NCBI RefSeq assembly: GCF_021347895.1
Contig: NC_067132.1
Coordinates: forward strand, 15,296,023-15,360,022
DNA length: 64,000 bases
Direction of reading: 5' to 3'
DNA from: Acanthochromis polyacanthus
Taxonomy: Eukaryota > Chordata > Actinopteri > Pomacentridae
The notes under the pieces are model-generated. The model did no database searches and had not been told where the DNA came from. It worked only from the letters and a program-made list of their open reading frames with translations. Below, one piece after another: positions 11,201 to 23,200 of the stretch; positions within the stretch are counted from its first letter, which is position 1; each line of letters opens with the position of its first letter. The translations under genes and the position numbers were made by a program.

Positions 11201-14200
11201 TTGTTTCAGTTTGTCACAAAGTAAAAGAATCACAACCTGCCCTGCAAGACTATTGACTCCCTGCCCAATGTGTTTGTGTTAAATCAGATTCTCCATCTTA
11301 ATGGAACTACCCTAAAGACACAAGGGTAAGATACAACTAAATAAAACATACATTTTCAGATTCTAAACCCTGTTTGTCTGGCTGTTATGTTTCCCTTGTG
11401 AGGCCTTCATTTGAGGGTATAGTCCTTGTTTTTCTTCTCATTCACTTGCTTGTCAAAGTGACGTCCGACAAACACTGATTTGCCAAGAGGGAGTACTCCA
11501 TTTATAGGTCAGAGAACATGACTTACTGTGTTTACATCTGTCTCTTTTGAACTGTGTTCATCTTGCAACTAATTTGCAATAGCAGGTTATGTTCACTGTC
11601 ACGTTTTTTGTCTCAATGCAGAAAGCAGTGAAATTAGGGTGGATTGGGATGTATATGTTGTTTGACTTCACTCTAGACTAGGGTTTGTGTATCTTCCAAT
11701 ATTGTAATTCATGTCTTAATTTGAACATTTTGTTAAAAGATATACTGATAACTAACACATCACAGCAAAAAAAAACAACATAAAGTGTCTTAGTAAGCAC
11801 CTTGGCATTGATTCTACACGGCTCTGGAACCCTGATGGGATGGAACCCTACTTTTCCAAAAGATATCCCCTTATTTGGTGTTTTGGTGATGGTGGTGGAG
11901 AGTGCTGTCTTAGCATGTTGGCCCAAAATCTGGCACTTATGTTCAGTTGGATATAGAGCTGGTGTGCACAGACCATTCTGTGACTTTCCATGCTCTATGA
12001 ATGGGGGTCATCATGGAAAAAACCATTCCCATCGGACAGAAATGTTTCATCTTATAAGAGTGATCACCCAGTACAACTTTGTATTGATTTGCAGTGACCC
12101 TTTCCTCTTAGGGGACCTAAACCAAGTAAACAAAATGTCCCACACCTCATATCAGAGACACTGAATTTACTCACTGTTGAGATTAAAAGTCCACATTTTC
12201 CCTATCATTGTCACCCATTTGAAACTAATATTCTTCCTCCAACATTAACCATGTACTTTGATAAGCCAAAAATAACCATATAAAAGTATATTATGATTAT
12301 CATGCCACTATGGCAGATTGTAGGGAACCAAATGGAAAAAGTTCTATACATATTTTAGAGATAAGTTTCTTGTTAACAGGCTATTGTTGCATTAATAAAA
12401 ACATAATTATTTTCCTCCCAAAGTGTATAAAACAAATCCAGAATGTCTTCATTTGCAAGAAAAAGAATGAAATGTTATTTTTCAGGGTCCTGTAAAAACG
12501 TGTACATTATTTGTGATTCACAGATTATGTGTGAACTTGTCTGTTGTTGTAGAGTGAGTAACACAATTACTATGTGATTCCTTGAAAAAAAAATTATAAG
12601 CATGAAAATAACAATAATTAAACTACTGTTTGATCCTGCTGTGTTGTTGTTCTTACAGAAGAAAGTGGATTTCCTGCAGTCTTACGTGAATGACCTCACA
12701 GACCAGAACCAGGTGCTGGCTGAGACCATTGAGGATTTGCAAAGGGAAGCTCGACACAAAGTTTCCAGTTATGGAATGAAGCTACACAGCTCTGATCATG
12801 ATTTGAACGTAAGGCTTGTTTTTTTGTGTGTGTGTTTTTATATTTTAAATAGGTTTACAGCGATTTTTAGGGTATTTATTTCCATAGCAAATGCTTGTGT
12901 ATTTGGAAAACTCATTGGTAGGAGATGTCTCTGTGACAAAAGGATTTCAGTGCATAGAGAGCCTTTATTTTACAGTGTACCCACAGTGCCAAAATGTCCA
13001 TGTACATATAGATAGCATAAACTTGAAAACAACAATTTCAATTTCTGATAAAACAGAATTTTGTAAACTTGGGTGGTAATCTGTAAAGTTTATCTCAAGA
13101 TACCCAGAACTCCCCTTGTGTGCCCACACATGTACGAAACAAGAGCACGACTTACTCATAATCTCAAAGTAAAGGTAAAAGAATAGTCAGACTTAGCTGT
13201 CTAGATGTAACTCTGCAAAAATTTGCAATGTGAATTTTGGATACAAACCCAACTTAAACCCTTTGGATACATTCAACAAACTGTTCTTTGCTACCTTTCT
13301 ATATAACCAAAGAGATATACTTAGTATTCTGCAGTGAGTGGAGCAGCAGATGTCAATAGATTGAAAAGTTGTCTTGGAAATAATATCAACGTTGCATATA
13401 TATGACGTTGTATGAAGGTAAATTTGTTTCTTTATTCTTCAATCGAAAAAAAAGTTGCTCCAATCGCAAAACATGTTTTCAATCAGAAAAAACTTCACTT
13501 CAATCAAAAAAAACATTTTCAATCAAAGAAAAAACTTGTTCAAACGCAAAAAAAATTTTGAGATCCCAAAAAATTGCATATAAACACGTTTTTTCTTTGA
13601 TAGAATTTTTTTTTTGTTGAAAATTCATTTTTTGATTGAAGTCATATTTTTGGATTTGAGCCATATTATGGGTAGGACATTTGTTTCTTTATTACTCAAT
13701 GAAAACAAAAGCAGCCCCAACCTCAAAAAATGTTTTCAATAAAAAAAGGTCACTTCAATAATAATAAAAAAAATTCAATCAAAGAAAAAACGTTTTCCCA
13801 ATAGAAAAAAATATTTGAGACTAAAAAACAAATGCATTCGAACACGTTTTTTCTTTGATTGAAATTTTTTCATTATTGAATTCAGTTTTTATTTGACTGA
13901 AAATATATTTTCTGATTGAAGTCATATTTTTGGATTTGAGCCATAAAATGAGTAGGACGTTTGTTTCTTTATTACTCAATCACAAAAGATATAACTTCAA
14001 TCAAAAAAAATATTTTCAATCAAAGCAAAAAAAAAAAAGTGTTCGGAGTGTTTCGACTTTGTTTTGGCATTCAAACACCTTTTTTTCCGATCGAAGTGAA
14101 AAAGGTTTTGAAGCCTGTTTTTGCGATTGAATCATTTTCACACAAACATCCCACAGTGGGCGGATGCTTCTCCATTGGTCGGACATGTTTGAGTGACAGG

Positions 14201-17200
14201 TGTCCACACCAATGACGAATCTCTCTCCAGAAGACGCTAGAAGCTAGCAACTTGTGTGCGGGGAAGTCAGTCTTTTCCATAGTCGTGTGTTTCTGCGGCT
14301 GACACTGCATCTGTGGTTGCATGCGAACGCCAGTACTTATTCCACCACCAGCTGCAGCTGCATTGTAGTATCCACGATACTGAATTTACTGTGAGTACAA
14401 TGCCCTCAGCACACTTCATATTATAGGCTATATAAACACTGTTAAGCACGTTATATGGTTTATACCGGCGGATTCATGAGAATCTGAGCTTTCCATCGGC
14501 GTATAGTGTTTGTATATTCATGTTTGCAGTTTCAGACATTTAGCAAATTGCTTATGCAGATCTCAAAGTGAACCGCGGGCGGGACACTGAAGCGCAACTG
14601 AAGTGCAACGGGTTAATATAACGTGCTTAACAGTGTTTATATAGCCTATAATATGAAGTGTGCTGAGGGCATTGTACTCACAGTAAATTCAGTATCGTGG
14701 ATACTACAATGCAGCTGCAGCTGGTGGTGGAATAAGTAGTGGCCTGCGCCTGCAACCACAGATGCAGTGTCAGCTGCACAAACATACGACTATAGAAAAG
14801 ACTGACTTCCCCGCACACAAGTAGCTTCTTCTGGAGAGAGATTGGTCATTGGTGTGGACACCTGTCACTCAAACATGCCCGACCAATGGAGAAGCATCCG
14901 CCCACTGTGGGATGTTTGTGTCAAAATGATTCAATCGCAAAAAACAGGCTTCAAAACTTTTTTCACTTCGATCGGAAAAAAAGGTGTTTGAATGCCAAAA
15001 CAAAGTCGAAACACTCCGAACACTTTTTTTTTTTTGCTTTGATTGAAAATAATTTTCTTGATTGAAGCTATATCTTTAGTGATTGAGTAATAAAGAAACA
15101 AACGTCCTACTCATTTTATGGCTCAAAACCAAAAATATGACTTCAATCAGAAAATATATTTTCAGTCAAATAAAAACTGAATTCAATAATGAAAACATTT
15201 CAATCAAAGAAAAAACGTGTTCGAATGCATTTGTTTTTTAGTCTCAAATATTTTTTCTATTGGGAAAACGTTTTTTCTTTGATTGGATTTTTTTATTATT
15301 ATTGAACTGACCTTTTTTTTTATTGAAAACATTTTTTTGAGATTGAGGATGCTTTTGTTTTCATTGAGTAATAAAGAAACAAATGTCCTACCCATAATAT
15401 GGCTCAAATCCAAAAATATGACTTCAATCAAAAAATGTATTTTCAACAACAACAAAAAAAATTTCTATCAAAGAAAAAACGTGTTTATATGCAATTTTTT
15501 GGGTCTCAAATATTTTTTTGCATTTGAACAAGAGTTTTCTTTGATTGAAAACGTTTTTTTTGATTGAAGTGAAGTTTTTTCTGATTGAAAACATGTTTTG
15601 CGATTGGAGCAACTTTTTTTTCGATTGAAGAATAAAGAAACATATTTACCTTCATAATGTTGGAAGACTTTATTTGAAAGCGAGAAAATAAGAATGAGTG
15701 AAAAGAACAGTTCATGGCTTACTTTTCTTTATTATTATTGTCTGTTTGTGTACACTAATGGAGGCCAAACCATCGATGTCTGTATAGAATCCAATCAGCA
15801 GAGATCACACTGAATATGGTTAACAGTCAAGTTCATGGAAATTCTTCATTGTTTAGACAGAGCAATACGACTATGTAGAATAATGGCAAACATTCTATAA
15901 CGATACAGTAAACTCTTGGATGTGAACTGAAAAAAGAGTCCGGCTGTAAAGGTCTGCTCTACTTACAGTTGAAGGTTGTGGCCTACACCATTTTTTGTAT
16001 GAAACTACAAATTATTATTCATTCTCAGTAAACTAGAAGTGGAAAGTTCTGTGCAAAATGTTCTAACAAACTTTAGACAGAATAATGCATTTTATTTTCC
16101 AAGATTGCATCAACACAATGCAGTACTAAAGACATCATCACCATGTGATGTAGTAACCTTAACATTATTGTTCCATTTCAGTTATGGCTGGGCTTCTATC
16201 AATATTCACTCTTCTGCATGGATTTTACACAGAGAAAAGTAATTATGGCCTATTATACATCAAAGTACTTACCTGCGATTATGGAGAAGGTCAGAGGGCT
16301 AGCTTTGTGTGCTCTTACTGCTTCTGCAAAGGTCAGTGTGATACAATGCTTTGCATTTCTCAGCATTCAAAGCTGTCAGATTTTTAAAACTTAATTTTCT
16401 TCATTGACATTGCTTTAGTAACAAAAAAAATACCAACGTTTTTGCAGTTTCTTTTCCATTGCACTTTCTCAGATGCATTTATTGAATATGCTATACATTA
16501 TACAAGAAACATTTCTTACAATCTATAGCACAATACGTGCCTACAGAGAGGTGAGAGCAGCGGAGACATTTATTAATTTTAATATACATTATCAGTAATG
16601 GAATTTTAGACACTTTACTAATTTATTTGTCTCTCCTGCTGATTAAAAAATACAGATGAAGGGTAGGAGGTGAAGAACAATCTGTAAAACTCATTAAAGT
16701 GACATTCTCTTAGTTGCCAAGAGTCCTTCAGTTCATCCAATTGCTTAATTTTAATATTGTTGGAGGCAACGACAGCTTCTTTTGGCAGCTGAAGAGACAC
16801 AGTGTGAGGAAACATAATAGTTTGTTGCCACTATCGACCCATTTTCAGAGCTTTTGAATGTCCATTTTCACCCGTCTTAAATGATGCTCTCACTGTCTGT
16901 TTATGTTACTTTGTATGTTTTTCGGGTCTAGATTGGTAAACGAATACAAACAAATGGACTGTCTCACTCAACAGTCTATTAGGGCAGTCAGGGGACAACA
17001 GTGTGTTTCTGCTCTGATGTCCATAATGTAAAATCCAATCAAATGAAGAGCATTTAGAACTACTTATGGACCGTTCCACCATGTAAACGATGCAATGAGC
17101 TCTGTAATAGGAGCTTGGCTAACGTCTGATTGAATCGTAGTGTATGGCCCTGTTGATGCACAATAGGACTGAACTGTAATGGACACTAAACAGAGTTTGT

Positions 17201-20200
17201 TTTGTGGTCATAATATCATGAAATCCAAAGCTTGTATTCTTTGTTCTAGACTGCTGCAATTAGCCTGTTGTCTATTTGTCTTCTACAGGCAGACTGATAA
17301 AGCATCGCAACATCCCCTGGATACAATTCAAACATGAATTCACAATACTTTGTGAATAATGCTGAATACCTGTCTTAACCTGACTTGAACCCTACCAATA
17401 CCTTTTGCATTGGTAATTCTGTGAGTTTGTGAGATTTTTTTCTTTTCTATTAGTATTAATACTTTTGAGAACGTTATCTTGATGAAGTGATTCTCACTTG
17501 GAAACATCTGCATCCAGGTAAAACCTATGTTTGTAATTCTGTACGAAAACGACCAAGGTCTTTTCAAAGCATCATGCAACAATCTTGAACAGCAATAGGT
17601 ATCATGCTTTGAAGCAGAGTAGTATCACAAACATAAGTTATTATGGATTCTCAAGTGTGTAGATGTATATTTGGTTGGCCTCCAGGCAACTAACTCCTAA
17701 AAGAGGATTGATCCACGTGGAGAACATTTATTAGTGGTGGAGTTTTAGCCCTTATGGTGCTGATATAATTAATGGTTAGATTTTTTTTCCAGCTATACTC
17801 TGGTTGGACAGTTTGGGTATTATTAATCACATAATTTAAAAACCAAAATTGCACTTTATTGGTCCTTTTAGTAATGTTTCATTCTAAGCAGGTGAAAGAC
17901 ACACAGACAGCTATAGAACAACTTCTGGAGGTGGCAGAGATTCAGTATCTTGTTTAAAGATGCATTTACTGGCTGGACGTTTGCTAGCTGCAAGTTTCAA
18001 TGACAGTCGGAGGATGAATAAAGCACTTGTCCCTAATTTAAGACACCAGTGCAGGGCCTGATCAGAATGTACAGTTTACACCGTGTGTGTGCGTTGCTGT
18101 AGCCTGAGGATCAGAGCTAAGGCTAGCTGACCCGGCCATTGCTAAATGATCAAGTGGAAAGTCGATAATTATTAGCAGCTTGCTTTAGCATAACCATTGT
18201 GGTGACAACACAGATTGAGGAACAGCTGATTAGTTACCAAAGATGGCAACCAAAACAACTTTATATTGGTTAGTGCTCGTTGGCACCAAGGGAATTGGAG
18301 CAGACTTTGGTTACATTATCCAGGAAAAAGATTGAATGAGCTGCAGGCTGTGGGGATCTGCTGGGGATATAATTAAAAACTGATGTGAAAGTACTGTCAA
18401 CACCTCCTGATGATGAAGGCCCGCTGAGGACATCACTGAAAACTTGCTGTCGTGAGACTAACAGAGGACATTTTTAAACGAAATGTAAGGACCACACATC
18501 CAAATGACTTCACACTCAACAGGACACTTCCTTTGGTCATCGGTAATACACCTGCGAAGGGTGAAGTAGATAGGATTCAGAAAATGTAAATAACCAGGCT
18601 CAAACTTCTATCAGTTCATGTCATGAGTTTTTTTATTTGTCTTTTCTCGCAAGAGATTACAGATCAAAATTTCATTTAAAAAACATCCTTAATCATTTAT
18701 CATGACATTGCTTTCTGCATCCTTCACCTGATATGTCTTCAATGGACCATTTGGCACATTTTGGTGCTTTGTGTGAATCAGTGTGTCTGCTTGTTATGGG
18801 CCTGTTATTGTTGTAATTCCCACAGTTTAGCACTTGGCCAGCAGGGCAGTATGGGGGGACTGTGGGCTGCAGGGGTGGGATCAGGATGGATCAGAACAGA
18901 TCAGTAGGAATCATTTGGGATCACAGGCCTTCTCTTTGATCTACTCATCCTGTCATCTCACCATTCCCACACACTCCAATTGTTACCATTTCAATCACAT
19001 TCAGAACATCCCCATGATAGGAAAACACAATTTTGAGACTGTTCCTGCATTGGAAATGAATAATATTCTCTTGTACTGTGGCTTATATCAGAAATATCCC
19101 ATTTATTAAGGTTCCTTGTATATAAAAGACAGGGTTAACAAACAAAGGCCTAATTTCCTTTGCCTTGTTTGTATCTGAGGAGAGAACAAATAGGTTACAA
19201 CAAGTGTTGACAACAAAATGCTAAGTGAATGCCAGAAATGTCTCCAGCTGTGATGAGAGACCTCCTGTTTTTTCTCTCTCTCTTTTTTGTGATTCACAAA
19301 GTGGCTATTTATGACATTCCCATAAACCACAGAACAGGGGTTATTAAAATCTTAAGGCCTGGGAACCAAATGAGAAAATTGGTCTCATGACTTAATCCAT
19401 GCTAATGAGAACATAATTTTTCTTGTCATGCAGAGCCTTCTTCATAGTAGCACTCTTAAGACTCATTTTGCTTCCTGGGCTGTAGTTCAAGAAAACAGTA
19501 CAATAATGAAGAAGCCTGTAAGTTACACCATCACTGTTGGTTAAAAACCTTTTGATCGCCAAAAGAGGAACATTTCTGGAAATAATAAAACTTTCAGAAT
19601 GACCACAAGTTATTGAACTCATACAGTGGGTTAGCTTCACAACTATACATACTGCTATATTAAGATCAGCTTTAATCTATTTCCATGTGACAGTGATGAC
19701 TCAAATACAGCTATTCAGCAATATAGTTCTAATAGCATTATGCAAATAATTTATTTGGTATAACTGATTAAGAACAGAGTTATTTTGGTTAGCAATTTCT
19801 GCTTTGGACCGGAGGACCCTGTGGCTGATTGCTCTGTTTGAGTCAATGAGAGAATGTGGAAACTCAATTCAAGTCTGCATTAAAAACAGTCTCTGAACTG
19901 TGTGACCTTTATCATTCTCTCCCCCCTCTCTTACACACTGAAGCATTTGCTTGTGTAGCAGCTGCTTTAAGGGAAAGAGGGACTGAGAGTGAGAAAGGGA
20001 GAGCAGGGGAGGTCAAGGGGTTGCGATGGTTGACTATGCTAATGCTGTTGTTAATGACTTTGCTGTGAGTGATAATTGATCGTCTTCATTACCATATTAA
20101 CTCCACAGCACCCCAAAGCCCCAAGTCTCTCCCCCTATGCAGGATGCAGTAATGGATGCCCCTGTTTGATCCTTGAAATAATGAACTAATTAGCTTAATT

Positions 20201-23200
20201 AAAATCAATAGAGGTGCCAATACCAGGTTAGACGTTTCAGGGACGGCATCTCTATCTGCAGGAAAAGGAATTTTCAGATAGAGAGGGTGAAACAGGATGG
20301 ATGGTAGGGGGTTAGAGGAGCGATTCGTAAACAACAGGAAGGAAAAGAAAGAGATGAGGAGCAGAAGGAAGCAAAAGGGGTTTGGGGAGATGGGCAGACA
20401 CTGGGGCAGTATGAAAGGAAGAAGATGGAAGAGGAATTGAAGTTGAATGGAGGAAGAGGAGTTGCAAGTTTTAAAATGTAAGATGGAAAAATGTGTAGAC
20501 AAGTGTGAAGACAACAAAGCATGAGGGAAAGAGACAGAAAATATCAGAGGAATGGAGGCAGCCAAAGACAGGGGAAACTAAACGAGAGAGAGAGAGGGCG
20601 AAAGAGGTTCCTAATGCTGATTTATGAGTGCTTGACGGTCGTTAGCTGGAATAAATGGCTTGTAGGAGTGGCTGCAGCATTACTCCCTGTACAGGATACT
20701 AAGTGCATTGTAAGGTCAGCCATAAGGCCAAACTTACATATGTAGTGCCCTGCCCTTGTAAACCTTTGTTAATATATCAGCCACAGGATGGAACTGTAAC
20801 GAGTCCATCTGATACACCACGATGGCTGTGGCTCCCTAACCTGTATGGTAATTATTTTACTTCAGTTTTATATAACGAACAACTCAAAGGTTTCGTGAAC
20901 AGAACTTTTACAGTGGGATAAAAGCAGTGGCTGTTTGGGATGAGTGTGCTTCACTGAGGTGTCGTCCTGAAACAATTACACGGTGAAGTGATTAGCTAAG
21001 TCAAAGAAAAGCAGTCAACAACAGTTTCAGTAACTAATTCATTATTTAAGTTACATTTAAAAAAATGTGCTTGGATCAGTTTTTTAATGTGATTTTTTTG
21101 TTGCTTCTCTCAGTTTTGAATCTTCATAGAATAAATATCAGATAAGGAGTGTTGGTCAACCAAAACAAACAATTTGAAGATGTGACCTTGGGCAAACTTT
21201 GATGGATATTTCAGTTTCTTGAGATTTCATAGACTAAATAATTAATCAGTGAATTATAAATAATGAAAATAAGGTGGTTAATGTTATTTGCAGCTCTGAC
21301 ACAGTCCAAGCTTTAGTGTTTTGTGCATCATCTTGTAGACTGAACTGGCTGGCTGTAGAGGTTCATTAAAACACTGGTCCAGCAATTGCAGGATGTAAAA
21401 TACTTCTTTTAATGTATACAGGGACAACTTATAAAAATGTTTAATTTGCAGAAGATTGCATTCATGAACCAGACATTGTGGATCTGGTATCAGCTTACAA
21501 ATTATTAGTAAGTTACATTCTGCCAATTGTTCTGCAATACACTGATGCAGTACACATTGTATATATTTTTTGACAAATTTTAAACTTATAGGAAGTTACA
21601 TTGTAACTGTTGTAAGAAATGTGTGTGAACTTGTACTAAATAGTTCATCCAGTGCATTTGACGCCATGCTATACATTTTCCATAGCCAGTGGCAGCAGTA
21701 GATGTACACTCAACAAAAATATAAACGCAACACTTTTGTTTTTGCTCCCATTTTTTATGAGATAAACTCAAAGATCTAAAATTTTTTCCACATACACAAT
21801 ATCACCATTTCTCTCAAATATTGTTCACAAATCTGTCTAAATCTGTGATAGTGAGCACTGCTCCTTTGCTGAGATAATCCATCCCACCTCACAGGTGTGC
21901 CATATCAAGATGCTGATTAGACACCATGATTAGTGCACAGGTGTGCCTTAGACTGCCCACAATAAAAGGCCACTCTGAAAGGTGCAGTTTTATCACACAG
22001 CACAATGCCACAGATGTGGCAAGATTTGAGGGAGCGTGCAATTGTCATGCTGACAGCAGGAATGTCAACCAGAGCTGTTGCTCATGTATTAAATGTTCAT
22101 TTCTCTACCATAAGCAGTCTCCAAAGGTGTTTCAGAGAATTTGGCAGTACATCCAACCAGCCTCACAACTGCAGACCACGTGTAACCACACCAGCCCAGG
22201 ACCTCCACATCCAGCATGTTCACCTCCAAGATCGTCTGAGACCAGCCACTCGGACAGCTGCTGAAACAATTGGTTTGCATAACCAAAGAATTTCTGCACA
22301 AACTGTCAGAAACGGTCTCAGGGAAGCTCATCTGCATGCTCGTCGTCCTCATCAGGGTCTCGACCTGACTCCAGTTCGTGGGCAAATGCTCACATTGGAT
22401 GGTGTCTGGCACGTTGGAGCGGTGTTCTCTTCACGGATGAATCCTGGTTTACACTGTTTATGGCAGATGCCAGACAACGTGTGTGGCGTCGTGTGGGTGA
22501 GCAGTTTTCTGATGTCAGTGTTGTGGATGGAGTGGCCCATGGTGGCGGTGGGGTTATGGTATGGGCAGGTGTCTGTTACGGACCAAGAACACAGGTGCAT
22601 TTTTATTGATGGCATTTTGAATGCACAGAGATACCGTGATGAGATCCTGAGGCCAATTGTTGTGCCATACATCCAAGAACATCACCTTATGTTGCAGCAG
22701 GATAATGCACGGCCCCATGTTGCAAGGATCTGTACACAATTCTTGGAAGCTGAAAACGTCCCAGTTCTTGCATGGCCAGCATACTCACCAGACATGTCAC
22801 CCACTGAGCATGTTTGGGATGCTCTGGATCGGCGTATACGACAGCATGTACCAGTTCCTGCCAATATCCAACAATTTCGCACAGCCATTGAAGAAGAGTT
22901 GACCCCCCCCATAAAACAACACTGCACATTTCAGAGTGGCCTTTTATTGTGGGCAGTCTAAGGCACACCTGTGCACTAATCATGGTGTCTAATCAACATC
23001 TTGATATGGCACACCTGTGAGGTGGGATGGATTATCTCGGCAAAGGAGAAGTGCTCACTATCACAGATTTGTGAACAATATTTGAGAGAAATTGTGATAT
23101 TGTGTGTATTTTTGTTGAGTGTATGTTATTTACTTGCAGGATATGTTCATAGTTCCATTACTTTACACTTGATTCAAACGATCACTCAGATGATCATCCA

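Larger units (their letters stand above)
13411..15656. mobile_element. Giant palindrome: foldback-like non-autonomous element
   Basis: The left arm (13411-14456) and right arm (14616-15656) are near-identical inverted copies around a 159-bp spacer (14457-14615). The tips are TATGAAGGTAAAT and ATTTACCTTCATA. If the outer TA is the target duplication, the element is 13413-15654. The outer two thirds of each arm are A/T-rich with recurring TTCAATCAAA/TTTGATTGAA words. The inner third (about 14130-14456) is ordinary mixed sequence. No arm frame resembles a transposase, so movement would need proteins from elsewhere. Long inverted repeats with internal tandem units are typical of FB/foldback elements; family assignment is inference. 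Confidence 0.8.

Noticed and set aside
13402..15715. Short open frames with FNQKK- and SIKK-type repeats in the palindrome
   Set aside because: They are translations of the repeated TTCAATCAAAAA words on both strands. No transposase motif is present.
20089..20565. 158-codon minus-strand open frame
   Set aside because: It reads a purine-rich low-complexity tract as Ser/Pro/Leu/Phe. No domain, no credible splice context.
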